Below, piece by piece: positions 26,194 through 36,235 of a DNA stretch of 64,000 bases (its first letter is position 1; every line of letters starts with the position of its first letter). A program made the translations under genes and the position numbers. The notes under the pieces are model-generated. The model made no database searches. It saw only the letters and a program-made list of their open reading frames with translations, and was not told where the DNA came from. Source of the DNA: Nitrospiraceae bacterium (lineage in GTDB: Bacteria > Nitrospirota > Nitrospiria > Nitrospirales > UBA8639). The stretch is from the NCBI GenBank assembly GCA_020632595.1, contig JACKFF010000009.1, positions 62,001 to 126,000 of the forward strand, read 5' to 3'.

Positions 26194-28089
26194 TTACCGC
26201 ACCACATTCACCGAGGAACCAAATTGTTTTTGCCACATACGAAACATCAATAACGTCCATAATTCAGTCGCCCGATTATGCAAGCCAGATTGATGATCAT
26301 TCCAGAGCTTGGAAATGGTAGGACCATTCAAGATGGAGTCCCCAGGGCCATTAAATAACATACTGTAAGCCATGTCCTTCAACTCCACTCGGAACCATCG
26401 TTCCAACGGAACCGCAAATCCCATTTTTTTTCGATACAGAATGTTATGGGAAAGAAAAGGAGAAAACGCCTTCTTTAAAATATCCTTCCCACTGGCTCCT
26501 TTTAATTTCAATGACGTGGGAATCCGAGCTGCAAGTTCCATAAATTGCCCATCCAGCATGGGAGCGCGCACCTCCAATGAATTGGCCATACTCGCTCGAT
26601 CCACCTTTACTAAAATATCATCGGTCAAATAGGTCTTCACATCCACATATTGAATCCGTGCCATGGGATTGGCGCCACCAGCCTTGTCATAGTAGTTTCG
26701 AAACACGTTGGCTGTGTCATAGCCACCCAACTCTTTCCAGATATCTGGATGCAACAAGGTCTGTTTAATTTCCGGTGAAACTGCCGAAACTGATCGAAAA
26801 TATCCCTCAATATGAGACCGAGCTAAATTTTCAAAGGTGGCCTTGCCACGAAATACCCTTGGTGCCCAATCGGCTTTGGGATATAAGGATGCCAACGTTC
26901 CAAAAAGCAAGGTTCGCATGCTAGCAGGAAGGAACCCACGTATTTGTTCCTCTCGATGGTCAAACATATACCGCCGATATCCGCAAAAAAATTCATCTCC
27001 CCCATCACCTGATAACGCAACAGTCACATGCTCCCGAGCCAACTTGGAAACATAGTAAGTAGGAACCGCTGAGGAATCTGCAAACGGCTCATCGTAATAC
27101 CAGGCTAATTTTTCAGAAATACCCACCGCATCGGGGTTAACCCTTTCCTCATAATGCCGAGTATGGTATTGCTGGGCCACCTCTCGGGCATACTCAACTT
27201 CATTAAATTCTTTTTCTTGAAATCCAATTGACGTGGTGATTACCCCTCCCCCAGAAATCTGCGACATCAAGGCCACGACGGAGGATGAATCAATTCCCCC
27301 TGACAAAAAGGCACCCAAGGGCACCTCGCTAATTAATCTGAGTTGAACGGCCTCCCGAAGAACCTCCACGATCTCATCACACCATTGAGCCTCGGACCGC
27401 TCTTCTGGCTGGGAAAAATCGATATCCCAGTATTCGCTCTCGCGAAAACCTTTCGGAGAGACAACCACAAAATGTCCTGGCCGCACCTTCCGGAAAGACC
27501 TGAAAATGGATTTGGGGGCAGGGACATAAAGCAAGGAAAAATAATCACATAAGGCCTCAAGGTCGAGTTCCTTGTTAATACCAGGGATAGCCAATAATGC
27601 CTTCATCTCGGAGCCAAATGCCAATTGAGCCCCGTCAAAACTATAATAAAGCGGCTTTTTCCCAACACGATCTCTGGCCAAAATCACCGATCGGTTTGGA
27701 CGATCCCAAATGGCTAAAGCAAACATGCCCCGTAACGACCCAAAACACGCCTCCCCTTGCTCTTCATAGAGATGCACAATGACTTCAGTATCAGAGCGGG
27801 TCTTAAAAACATGCCCTTTCTTCTCCAGATAATCTCTCAGTTCACGAAAGTTATAAATTTCACCATTAAAGACTACCCAAATAGATTGATCCTCATTGCA
27901 AAGGGGTTGGTGCCCGCCTTTCACATCAATAATAGAAAGACGCCGATGTGCCAGGCCCACGGGCCCATCGAAAAAGAACCCTTCATCGTCCGGGCCCCGA
28001 TGCACAAGGGTATCCGCCATATTTTTCAGGATGGAGGCAGAAACAGATTCTCCTGATCCAACATTGAACAATCCACAAATCCCGCACAT
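26194..28089 (-). CDS. XrtA/PEP-CTERM-system amidotransferase (asparagine synthase B type, TIGR03108)
   Basis: A 631-residue protein beginning MCGICGLF, so Cys2 becomes the N-terminal nucleophile of the class II glutaminase domain. Further glutaminase marks are LVHRGPDDEG (about residues 28-37) and LAHRRLSIIDVKGGHQPL. The synthetase domain carries the ATP-pyrophosphatase loop AFLSGGIDSSSVVALM (about 258-273) and VALSGDGGDEFFCGYRRYMF (about 357-376). It would hydrolyse glutamine and use the ammonia to amidate an adenylated carboxylate, probably on a uronic-acid-type EPS sugar or similar group. The length and context fit the exosortase A subfamily. It is the canonical partner to the unusual paralogue at 18758-20641. 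Confidence 0.92.
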   Translation of the reverse strand: MCGICGLFNVGSGESVSASILKNMADTLVHRGPDDEGFFFDGPVGLAHRRLSIIDVKGGHQPLCNEDQSIWVVFNGEIYNFRELRDYLEKKGHVFKTRSDTEVIVHLYEEQGEACFGSLRGMFALAIWDRPNRSVILARDRVGKKPLYYSFDGAQLAFGSEMKALLAIPGINKELDLEALCDYFSLLYVPAPKSIFRSFRKVRPGHFVVVSPKGFRESEYWDIDFSQPEERSEAQWCDEIVEVLREAVQLRLISEVPLGAFLSGGIDSSSVVALMSQISGGGVITTSIGFQEKEFNEVEYAREVAQQYHTRHYEERVNPDAVGISEKLAWYYDEPFADSSAVPTYYVSKLAREHVTVALSGDGGDEFFCGYRRYMFDHREEQIRGFLPASMRTLLFGTLASLYPKADWAPRVFRGKATFENLARSHIEGYFRSVSAVSPEIKQTLLHPDIWKELGGYDTANVFRNYYDKAGGANPMARIQYVDVKTYLTDDILVKVDRASMANSLEVRAPMLDGQFMELAARIPTSLKLKGASGKDILKKAFSPFLSHNILYRKKMGFAVPLERWFRVELKDMAYSMLFNGPGDSILNGPTISKLWNDHQSGLHNRATELWTLLMFRMWQKQFGSSVNVVR

Positions 28090-28300
28090 AACGACCCGTT
28101 CCCCCAGTTTAAGCCTTAATGGAATTCAACTTACTAAGGAGTCGAAGCTTAGAAGACAACAAGGCTATAGTTCTCCAAATTGTTCATTCCCATAAAAACG
28201 GGAACCCCGTGCCTTTCTTGCTTATTTGGATGTCCGCCTCTCCAAGCCTGACGAATTGGTTGAATACGTGGTGTCCTTAACCACGGACTCCATTTTAACC

Positions 28301-29491
28301 CTACACCGACACCACCTTAGGTTGGGAAAAGAAAGGAGACTGTGATTTTCCCATCAACCCGTCATACACCTGAAGGTAGCTCTCCACCATGGCCTGCATT
28401 GAAAATTCTTTTTCGACTCGCTTCCTCCCTGCGAACCCATGATTCCGCATCGTCATTCGGTCTTGAAGATAAGCCAATAATGCCAAGCCCAGGGCTTCGG
28501 GATCTTTTGGAGGAACAAGCCGGCCAGTTTCGCCCTCCACCACCAGCTCGGAATTTCCACCAACCCGTGTGGCAATAACCGGAAGTCCAGTGGCCATCGC
28601 TTCCAAAATGGTGTTAGAGATACCTTCAGCTTCAGAAGGCAAGATAAATACATCCATGCTCTGTAACAAACGAGGAATATCGGTTCGCGCACCAGCCATC
28701 CATACCATACCGATTAAGTTAGAGTCGCGAACCAATTGTTCAAGTTCCTGCCTTAGGCACCCGTCGCCAACGATGACGACGCGGACCTTATCGACTATTG
28801 TCGGGTCCATTTTTACGAGAGAGGTTATACCCCGAATCAACGTGGCCTGATCTTTCACATGTTCCAATCGCCCCACGGTTCCAATCACCACCTTATCCGA
28901 ACTGGCAAACCCCTCTGGGAGTATTTCCCGTCCTTTCCGCGTATTGGAATGGAAAATTTCGGTATCAACTCCGTTATAAATTTGACTCACTTTACTGGGG
29001 ACAATTGTCACCATATTCTGAAGCCATTGCTCAAGATCTCGACTCACAGCCACATAATGATGAACCGCAAGATCTAGAATCTTTCGAAAGATTAGAAATT
29101 TCTTGCTGGTTCCATAGGCATCATGAAGATCGCGCCCATGTTCCCCATGAATTCGATTCGGCACGCGTGCCAAAACCGCAATGGCCGCCATTTCAAGAGT
29201 TGGTAAATTTCGTGTATGCACAATCATCGGTTTCATGTCACGAATGATGGTCCACAACTTCCCATAGACTGACCAATCCATTCCAGGTTGTTTATGGAGA
29301 GCTAGCACAGAAACCTCCGGGGAACAAATCCGTTCTCGAAAATCCGTAAAATCAGTCAAGCATACAATGGCATGCCGGTAACGCCCAGAGGGCATATGAT
29401 TAATGAGATTGACTAATCCGTTTTCCAGGCCTCCCATCGCCAAACGGTAGATAACATGCATGACTAATGGAGGGGAGGACGACGAGCTCAT
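28301..29491 (-). CDS. XrtA/PEP-CTERM-system glycosyltransferase (TIGR03088 type)
   Basis: A 396-residue GT4 enzyme. VMHVIYRLAMGGLENGLVNL (residues 10-29) is the start seen in the exosortase A sugar transferase subfamily TIGR03088. Further marks are HTRNLPTLEMAAIAVLARV (about 91-109), RIHGEHGRDLHDAYGT, the donor strand VVIGTVGRLEHVKDQATLI, and SEAEGISNTILEAMATGLPV (about 295-314), which contains the E-x7-E motif. It is cytoplasmic and adds a sugar to the lipid-linked EPS unit. It lies 78 bases downstream of the TIGR03087-type gene on the same strand, the usual pairing in these loci. The sugar and linkage are unknown. Confidence 0.9.
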   Translation of the reverse strand: MSSSSSPPLVMHVIYRLAMGGLENGLVNLINHMPSGRYRHAIVCLTDFTDFRERICSPEVSVLALHKQPGMDWSVYGKLWTIIRDMKPMIVHTRNLPTLEMAAIAVLARVPNRIHGEHGRDLHDAYGTSKKFLIFRKILDLAVHHYVAVSRDLEQWLQNMVTIVPSKVSQIYNGVDTEIFHSNTRKGREILPEGFASSDKVVIGTVGRLEHVKDQATLIRGITSLVKMDPTIVDKVRVVIVGDGCLRQELEQLVRDSNLIGMVWMAGARTDIPRLLQSMDVFILPSEAEGISNTILEAMATGLPVIATRVGGNSELVVEGETGRLVPPKDPEALGLALLAYLQDRMTMRNHGFAGRKRVEKEFSMQAMVESYLQVYDGLMGKSQSPFFSQPKVVSV

Positions 29492-29569
29492 AGGCCTATC
29501 AATCTAATGTTCACAGCCCAATCGGGGTATCCAAAAAGTTAGCCACTCCTTCTCGTTGGGAATGTATCT

Positions 29570-30760
29570 TCATACCGTCACTCCTTCAAGTATGTGTTCA
29601 AATTCTTGAAGGATATTGGACCAATCGTAATGCGATGTCACGAACTGCCTTGCTGAAAGCCCACAAGCTCTGGCAAGTTCAGGATTATCTAAAAGCCTCA
29701 CAACCGCATCCGCAAATTCACCGGGGTCGTCAGCTACATGCATCCCATGCGCGGTGGCCACAGCCAAACCCTGAAAAGCAGAAGTCGTACCAACCACGGG
29801 TAATTCCATTGCCATGGCTTCGAGAATTTTATTCTGGACTCCTCTGGCAATTCGCAACGGGGCCACCGCCACCATGGCCTTCGACAGATACGGACGAACA
29901 TCCGGCACGGTACCGGTCACCTGAACCTGTGGTATTCGTTCCGCCATTCGTCGCAGAGCAACCACCGGATTCCGACCAACAATAAGAAACTGTGCGTGGG
30001 GCATGGCTTGATGAATTCGTGGAAGAATTTTTTGGCAAAAATATATGGCTCCATCGATATTTGGGAAATAATCCATGGCTGCGGTGAAGACAATTATCGA
30101 TTTTTTTCGTTGTACATCAGAGGCGAGGGAAAAATACTCAGAGTCCACACCATTGGGAATAACCTTCGGTCGAACTCTCTGCTTTGACCGTTCCCGAAGT
30201 ACATGAGTTTCCTCTTGTGAAATGACGAGAGATTGTTGACATGTAGTTGCCATCTCCAATTCATACTGACCCAAACGATCCGCTTCGATCCCATACAGCA
30301 AAGAAAGTGGAAATGATTTTATTTTGGCATAGGCCCTCCACTTCTCAGAATCCATGTCGACAAAATCTATGATCTTGGGTATCGAGAACACATGCCTCAC
30401 ATACTCAGCCATGGGAGATGAAAAAATTACGATGCGATCAATGGACTCCCGCTCTAAAATAACATTCACTTTCTCCTGCAGAGCAGAAACGAAAAACGCC
30501 CCAAGGGACAGTGGCTGACCAACAAGTAATGCCTTTCCGATTCTCCACCCCTCCCAAAACCCTTTCCGGCCAACCACCTCCACCCTACGACACATGGAAC
30601 GCAAGGTATCAACATACCGCCAATCCTCAGGATCATCAATTAAACAGGCTAAATAAATTGCATGATGTTGCGATAGATATTTAATGTGATGATAGGATCG
30701 TATTTTGTCGCCCTTATCAGGAGGATACGGAATCCTGTGACACAGATATAAAATATTCAT
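29570..30760 (-). CDS. XrtA/PEP-CTERM-system glycosyltransferase (TIGR03087 type)
   Basis: 396 residues from the ATG at 30760 (MNILYLCHRIPYPPDKGDK); an ATG at 30784 would add eight residues. The start motif CHRIPYPPDKGDKIRSYH is the hallmark of this exosortase A subfamily. Donor-domain features are FTAAMDYFPNIDGAIYFCQ (about 225-243), VAVAPLRIARGVQNKILEAM (about 300-319) and ELPVVGTTSAFQGL. It is a GT-B enzyme acting at the cytoplasmic face on the EPS lipid-linked precursor. It follows the FemAB-like gene by 108 bases and precedes the TIGR03088-type gene, which gives strong contextual support. Confidence 0.9.
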   Translation of the reverse strand: MNILYLCHRIPYPPDKGDKIRSYHHIKYLSQHHAIYLACLIDDPEDWRYVDTLRSMCRRVEVVGRKGFWEGWRIGKALLVGQPLSLGAFFVSALQEKVNVILERESIDRIVIFSSPMAEYVRHVFSIPKIIDFVDMDSEKWRAYAKIKSFPLSLLYGIEADRLGQYELEMATTCQQSLVISQEETHVLRERSKQRVRPKVIPNGVDSEYFSLASDVQRKKSIIVFTAAMDYFPNIDGAIYFCQKILPRIHQAMPHAQFLIVGRNPVVALRRMAERIPQVQVTGTVPDVRPYLSKAMVAVAPLRIARGVQNKILEAMAMELPVVGTTSAFQGLAVATAHGMHVADDPGEFADAVVRLLDNPELARACGLSARQFVTSHYDWSNILQEFEHILEGVTV

Positions 30761-30867
30761 ATTTAAAGAAAAGGAAGACAACACCTACCACACAGGCCCA
30801 GGATATGAGGTTTATACGCTAACAACTCTTTGAACATTATTCTCCTTATTGTATCCGAATCGACCAC

Positions 30868-31896
30868 TCAGGGAAGGTACTTGATAAGAAAGGGGCCCAA
30901 CCGATTGGCTATTGATAATGGCAGTCGCTTCCACAATGCAATAAATGGCTGAAATTTGGGATTTGAAGGATTGACGTTAGGAATTTCTCCCCCTTTGGGC
31001 AAAAAGTATTGATAGGGCAGAGCCTGGGGTTCAAATCCCCAATGACGCTTAAAATGGAATGGTCCAGTCTCCTGCTTGCTTCGACCAAAATCAAAGATTT
31101 TATACCCATGTTCCCATCCAAAACGCATCAACTCCCAATACATAAAATCGTAAATAGCGTAACGCTGATACTCCGAAAGTCCCCCCCCATAATAGGGCAT
31201 CACGCGATCTTGATAGAAAAAGGTCATGACAGCCGCCACAATTTTGGATTCATAACTGACCGTGAGAATTTTGCATTGTTCTCCTAATTCCTGAAACAAA
31301 TGCTTAAAGTAGACAAAAGGAAAGGCCGGGGTTCCCAAATTCCTTAAACTTGAGGAATACACAAAATAAAAGTCTTTGAGTAATTCAGCCCCTCCCACTT
31401 TTGATTGCAAGCCATGGCTAATGCCCTGCCGAATCATCCGTCGTTGTTTCCGGGGAATGGCTGACATGTTTTTTTCTTCACAGTCAAAGATCTCTCGAAT
31501 AAAAGTAAAATACAGCTCTTTAGTCGGAAGTGCCTCATCATTTTTTTCCATTTGGCGAAATTCGAGAGAATCTACTTTATTTTCTACCGCCAACTCTTTG
31601 GCAACATTCAAAAGTTTTTTAGTAACCTCGGGACTTTCCGATGCCACTCCCCCGTAGACTCCAAAGGGAACCGACACCATCACATGGCCTTTCAGGGGTT
31701 TGGGAACAACAAACAAAGGCAATATTCCATGGATTTTTCCCGCATCATGTGCGACTAAAAAAATAGACCTATACGCAAAGGTTTTCTCCAGAACTTTTTT
31801 CCACGCAATCATATGAAACAACGAGCCCTGATGGGTTGCCAGAACATAATCATCCCATTGCTTATACTCTTCATGTGAAAGGGCACGAATTTCCAT
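30868..31896 (-). CDS. FemAB-like protein, XrtA/PEP-CTERM-associated (TIGR03019 type)
   Basis: 342 residues with two GNAT-like lobes, as in peptidoglycan FemABX ligases. The first lobe has HQGSLFHMIAWKKVLEKTF (about residues 22-40), the usual opening of this subfamily. The second has YYGGGLSEYQRYAIYDFMYW (about 232-251) and KIFDFGRSKQETGPFHFKRH (about 261-280). FemAB enzymes use aminoacyl-tRNA; whether this subfamily does too is not established. In EPS loci it is expected to attach an aminoacyl or acyl group to an amino group of the glycan. It is the first gene of the visible minus-strand EPS block; its upstream neighbours were replaced by IS material from 32676 on. Confidence 0.88.
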   Translation of the reverse strand: MEIRALSHEEYKQWDDYVLATHQGSLFHMIAWKKVLEKTFAYRSIFLVAHDAGKIHGILPLFVVPKPLKGHVMVSVPFGVYGGVASESPEVTKKLLNVAKELAVENKVDSLEFRQMEKNDEALPTKELYFTFIREIFDCEEKNMSAIPRKQRRMIRQGISHGLQSKVGGAELLKDFYFVYSSSLRNLGTPAFPFVYFKHLFQELGEQCKILTVSYESKIVAAVMTFFYQDRVMPYYGGGLSEYQRYAIYDFMYWELMRFGWEHGYKIFDFGRSKQETGPFHFKRHWGFEPQALPYQYFLPKGGEIPNVNPSNPKFQPFIALWKRLPLSIANRLGPFLIKYLP

Positions 31897-32675
31897 AACT
31901 CATCCAAGGAATAATGACTGATTTAATTGAGGTCCATTTTGCTTTGTCGGTCGGCAACCAAGAAAAATTAAAAACAATTGGAATCCAATGTCTGTAGAGC
32001 ACGAAAACCAATATCTTGGTTCGATCTTCATTTGGATGATCCTCAACCTAGACTTTGGCTACGATTGCGTTTGCTCCTTTCGATCGACACAATCTGCTCA
32101 AAATCTTGCCGCAACTAGCTTGAATTATCTCGCAGAGGGATGAATTCTTATGTATTTCTACATGACCCCTAGGTAATGGATGTGATGATTTGGGGTCCCA
32201 TGAACTTCCTCACAGGCACTGGTTATTATTTACAAATCCGGAGAAATGGCCCACATTTTTTAATTCGTCAGGCTAAGAGTAGGAAAGGGTTTCTACGAAT
32301 GTGTTGTAGGTGGGTAAGTAGGCTGGTTGGAATTTAAGCGATTCCCCCCTGCCGTGGAACAGCCTTCGACGAAAAAGCCCCATCTTTCCCAACAACAGTT
32401 AAGAGCACCGTGACGAGTAATACTACGGAAACAAAAAAGCGAAGCTAAAAGACCCGCTGGTTTGGACCCGTGTAAATCCTTCGCTCAGAGTAGTAGGAAA
32501 TGTTTGATGTGGAAACAAAAGTCGAAGGTATTAGAGCCATTCTCCCCTTGGGCCTCATGCAATTGCACGTGCCGAGCTATTCGCGAATGGGCAGCGCTTG
32601 CGGGCACTGCCGGTGCGGGATGTCTACACCACAGAATGGCTCGCTGAGCTGCCCCTGTTTTTTGGCCACTTGGCA
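31897..32675. other. 779-base region upstream of the EPS block, no gene seen
   Basis: No reading frame with family resemblance on either strand. GC content rises near the right end (about 32500-32675), suggesting a short foreign remnant next to the IS3 element. The promoter for the FemAB-like gene should lie in the left part, but no clear box is visible. Confidence 0.4.
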
Positions 32676-32776
32676 TGTTAGGTTTTCCGAGTGATCATGT
32701 TTTGTTCTCAGCTTTTGCAGGGCGGTTTCCCCCTCGACCGCTGAGTCGGGTGGGTCCTCGATCGTCCCTTGATAGT

Positions 32777-33686
32777 CAACTGTGTGCAGCGATTTTTCCG
32801 ACGCGGTCCCTGCGTAGCTTCCCGGAACCGGCTCGTGGACTCGCCGCTCCCCAATAGGCAGTGGCCGGCGTCTGATAGCCCAGCGTGCTATGAGGCCGCT
32901 GCTGTTTATACAAGCGGCGCCAATCTTCGATCACGACCCGCGCTTCTGCCAGGGCTTGCCCGGGGTAATGCGACTGGGGGTCATTCTGCGATCCTCAAAA
33001 AAGGTGAGCAACGGCTGAGCCCGGAGTTCAGGCCCATTGTCACTCCGGACAAAGCGGGGTGGCCCGTAGAGGCTCACCAGCCGTTTCAAGACGGCCAGCA
33101 CCTGTTGATGCGAGAAGGCCCGTCTCACCTCAATGGCTAAACAGAAGCACGTGGCTTCATCCTTCACCGTCAAACAGCGGAAGGCGTCCCCCGCCGTCGT
33201 GGCATCATGCACGAAATCCCAACTCCACACCGCATTCTTATGCGTGGCAGGGGGCTGGAGGGTGGCCCCCGTCACCACTTTCTTCCGAGACTTCCGACGA
33301 GGCCCTTGTAACCCACATTGGCACCACACCCCGTACAGCCGCTTGACATTCACCCGCCCCCCGCGGTGCCGGAGAAAGCCTCCGGCCAGCCGATAACCCC
33401 ACTGGGGATAGCGGTGTGCCACCCCCCGGAGCGCTTGCGCCAGACGCGCATCCCGTCGGGGTCCCTTGGCCTCATACCGGATCCCCGAGCGAGCTGTCGT
33501 ACACAGCCACGCCGCCCGCCGTTGACTCACCCCACGCGCACCCGCCACTCGCGCCGCTTGCCGCCGTGCCCGTGGGGTTACCACTTTTTTCCCTGCAGTT
33601 CCTTCATCACTTCCACTTCCAAGTCTCGTTCGGCTAAGACTTTCTTGAGCCGGACCTTTTCTTGCCGCAGGTGCCGGAGTTCCCAT
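32777..33686 (-). pseudogene. IS3 OrfB with catalytic glutamate deleted
   Basis: The integrase core is intact up to ITPGKPWQ: first aspartate in WSWDFVHDAT, second in VRSDNGPEL. Directly after PGKPWQ the sequence jumps to LAEARVVIEDWRRLYKQQR in another frame, so the expected stretch with NG-F-VESF and its catalytic glutamate (~25 codons in relatives) is missing. The joint lies at CCTGGCA, which can encode both PWQ and LAE, consistent with deletion between short direct repeats. The original C-terminus (HSTLGYQTPATAYW to the stop at 32777) remains. The shifted frame ends prematurely at 32931. The element cannot transpose by itself. Confidence 0.85.
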
Positions 33687-33841
33687 ACTTCAGCCACCTC
33701 CATCTGCCCAAATTGGCGTTTCCACCGATAAATGGATTGTTCCGACACGCCATGTTGCCGAGCTGCAGCATCAATCGTCTTCGCTTCTGCATCCCGCAAA
33801 ATCCGGATAATCTGTTCTTCGGTGAACCGTTTCTTCTTCAT
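33578..33841 (-). CDS. IS3 transposase OrfA
   Basis: 87 residues: helix-turn-helix of the transposase_8 type (FTEEQIIRILRDAEAKTIDA, then ARQHGVSEQSIYRWKRQFG) and a leucine-rich coiled-coil tail (VWELRHLRQEKVRLKKVLAE). It overlaps the orfB frame by about 100 bases; the GKKW end near 33600 (AAAAAAGTGG run) is a likely site for programmed frameshifting to OrfB. Without a working OrfB it could at most act as a DNA-binding regulator on related copies. Confidence 0.88.
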   Translation of the reverse strand: MKKKRFTEEQIIRILRDAEAKTIDAAARQHGVSEQSIYRWKRQFGQMEVAEVWELRHLRQEKVRLKKVLAERDLEVEVMKELQGKKW

Positions 33842-34717
33842 GTCGAGCCTCCTCTGGTTGAGGAAAACCTAACATATCAAATGGTCCAAATTTCGGGGAG
33901 CACTCCATCGCGATTCACGCGGGCACGAGGTTAGGCGGGGACGACGTCCTAGCCGTCCGCAATCCCCATCTGAAGGAGCGAGAGGCTCTCCAAAAACTCT
34001 AGGGTACCAACGGGAGCGAATATACGAGGCGTGTGGTGGATCTGTGGAAAAGGACATACCGGAGAAAATCCAACCAGCCAGGAATCTCGCTCACCAATTG
34101 GCCTAGAAAAGGAAGGCCGACCAGCCTCCAACTCCCCTGGCTGCGGCCATGCGAGCAATCCTGGTAGTGATCAATTAGCGGGGCAACGGCATCCGCTTTT
34201 TCTTCGGCGTGTTCACCATAAGACGGGTGGGGAAATTTCCTGAGAGTATATGGACCGGGATCGAAAACCGCCGGCAGCTAGATGGCCGGCTCCAAAAGCG
34301 TCTGCTATATGGCATTTTCTGCCGTAATTATAAGGTCGCCGCCGCGGCGGTCCAAGGAGCAATTGGGTTATCCAGTTTCACAGTTTTGCGCACCTATAGC
34401 CAGCCAGTAGGATGCAGTTGCAGGCTCTTTAAGACCGGGACCTACGCCCATTGAATGTAGTGACCATGTATCTTGATGGGATGCAATTTGCGGAAATGCC
34501 GATGGTCGGGGCCGTGGGCATTAGGATAGGTGACGACAAACACATGCTGGGATTTGGGAAACCAAGTCCAGAAAACGAACAGGTCTCGACCCGGTATCTC
34601 CTGTCGGTTGGTGCCCAGGGATTAAACCTCGCTGAAGGACCCTTGGTGATAACTGATGACAGCAAAGGCTTGCAGGCTGCCGTAAGAAAAGCATTTGGGT
34701 GTAGTGCTCCCCCGAAA

Positions 34718-35551
34718 TCAAGCCACCTGTAAGCCTTGTTTCTGCCGATATTGACGAGGACTCCGATACTGTAAGGCTTGATGGGGTCGTCCTTCGTTGT
34801 ACCATCGCATCCATCCATTGATCCGGTGTTGCGCCTCCTTGAAGCTGCCAAATCGATATTGCCAGATGCACTCCTCTTTGAGACTCCGAAAAAACCGCTC
34901 GATTAACCCATTCTGTTGCGGCGTGTACGGCGTAATAAACTCCTGAGTTAAGCGATAGTCTCGACAGGCTTGTCGAAAACGGCGGCTCTGAAAGATTAAC
35001 CCGTTGTCACTGCGAAGGACGGGGGTGGCACCCACGGGACGAAGTGTGCCGAATCGGGTGAGACAGGCCGCTTCGATGGCTCGTTCCGCTTCCTGCGCCC
35101 GTCCGCGCAACGCAAACTCATAGCCAATCACTTCGCGATCCTGACAATCAATCACGGCGGTCCAATGCCCCCAGCCATCCTGCCCACAGGGGATATGCGT
35201 CACATCCATGGCCCAGCGATGATTCCTCTGTGTCGTTCGACTTCGCCGAGACTGCACACGCGGGCGTGGGGTCGCTGTCCGCTGATGTACCAACCACCGC
35301 TTCAGGCGTAAGGCCCGATAGACCGCTTTGCGATTAGGGAACGGTCCCTCACGAAAGCGTAACAGGGCCCACAGCCGGCGATACCCATAGGTTGGATAGG
35401 CCTGAATCAGTGGCTCAAGCTTGGCCACGAGTGTCTCCGAGAGCGTCGCATGAGCCCGCTTGCCTTTGGTCGACCGATGCAGCGCCGATCGGCTCACCTG
35501 GAGCAGACGACAGGCGGTTCGTTCAGAGATGTCCGGCCTCACGGCTCTCAC
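34718..35551 (-). CDS. IS3 transposase OrfB (DDE integrase core)
   Basis: 277 residues. The N-terminal segment ERTACRLLQVSRSALHRSTK is helix-turn-helix-like, followed by HTH_21-type YPTYGYRRLWALLRF. The rve core has D in WAMDVTHIPCGQDGWGH (about residue 116), D in LRSDNGLIF (about 182) and E in QQNGLIERFFRSLKEE (about 217). The C-terminal RPHQALQYRSPRQY is the usual IS3 ending. It starts in the stop of OrfA (ATGA overlap). All catalytic residues are present, so the element is probably active or recently so. Confidence 0.92.
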   Translation of the reverse strand: MRAVRPDISERTACRLLQVSRSALHRSTKGKRAHATLSETLVAKLEPLIQAYPTYGYRRLWALLRFREGPFPNRKAVYRALRLKRWLVHQRTATPRPRVQSRRSRTTQRNHRWAMDVTHIPCGQDGWGHWTAVIDCQDREVIGYEFALRGRAQEAERAIEAACLTRFGTLRPVGATPVLRSDNGLIFQSRRFRQACRDYRLTQEFITPYTPQQNGLIERFFRSLKEECIWQYRFGSFKEAQHRINGWMRWYNEGRPHQALQYRSPRQYRQKQGLQVA

Positions 35552-35874
35552 GCGTCGGACATCTCTCGCGCTAAAGGGTACGGTTTCATGGCCTCCCGTA
35601 ACACATCATTCTCCACCACCAGCTCCCCAATCTTTTGTTGGAGCTTTTTGATCTGGTCATCTTTCAAGGCTTCCTCATCTTTGGGCCGTCGCCGCAAGCC
35701 ATTCTCTGCCGCCCGCAGATACTGATCTTGCCAACTCTCCACTTCGGCTACTCGCAGACCGTGTTGCCGGGCGGCTTCGGCCACCGACGTCTCCCCTTTG
35801 AGCACACTCAAGACCAGCGCGGCTCGTCGTTTGGCGGTCCATCGTTCAATTGGTCCTTCTTGTCCTTGGCCCAT
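35548..35874 (-). CDS. IS3 transposase OrfA (helix-turn-helix)
   Basis: 108 residues with a helix-turn-helix (WTAKRRAALVLSVLKGETSV, then AEAARQHGLRVAEVESWQDQ) and a C-terminal coiled-coil region (DDQIKKLQQKIGELVVENDV, LREAMKPYP). It binds the element ends; with OrfB it forms the transposase. It overlaps OrfB by four bases. The same protein is recognisable in broken form at 5667-5995. Confidence 0.92.
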   Translation of the reverse strand: MGQGQEGPIERWTAKRRAALVLSVLKGETSVAEAARQHGLRVAEVESWQDQYLRAAENGLRRRPKDEEALKDDQIKKLQQKIGELVVENDVLREAMKPYPLAREMSDA

Positions 35875-36235
35875 AGATGCCCTCCTTTAAGATGTGGGTG
35901 ATGCCTTAAAGGTGGTCTCACTTTCAAGGGGAGCAGTATATGGGCACTTAGCGGTGATACAGCGGTGCGAATGGCACAAGCGGGAGCATGTGGAGAAGCA
36001 TTTCCCCAAAGAAGAAATTACGGCATGGCACAGGCGCGTTCAACCACCCTATCCACGCCCTACGTATATGGGGAGCGACGGCTGCCCTGTGTCGACTGAG
36101 GCAGGGCCTGGAAGACCGCAACCAATCGGAATCCCGGAGTCTTGCAGAAAACATGGAAGAAATGCTAACCCTGCATCGTTTAGAAATGCTTGGCTCCTTC
36201 AAAACCACGAATTGCTTAGAGTCGATTAATGTGCT

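Larger units (their letters stand above)
32676..33874 (-). mobile_element. IS3-family element with an internal deletion (1199 bp)
   Basis: Perfect 13-bp inverted ends TGTTAGGTTTTCC (32676-32688 and, reversed, 33862-33874). It carries an intact orfA and a defective orfB. No target duplication is visible (flanks GGCA and TATC). GC content is clearly above that of the EPS genes. Confidence 0.88.
34705..35935 (-). mobile_element. Intact IS3-family element (1231 bp)
   Basis: Imperfect inverted ends: TGCTCCCCCGAAATCAAG at 34705 and, reversed, TGCTCCCCTTGAAAGTGAG at 35935. The flanks GTAG (34701-34704) and GTAT (35936-35939) look like a target duplication with one changed base. It carries complete orfA and orfB and is inserted into the IS256-type relic. 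A decayed sister copy lies at 5607-6430. Confidence 0.9.

Noticed and set aside
32769..33731. Long + strand frames opposite the IS3 element
   Set aside because: They are antisense shadows of a GC-rich transposase gene, rich in Pro, Arg and Ser without motifs.
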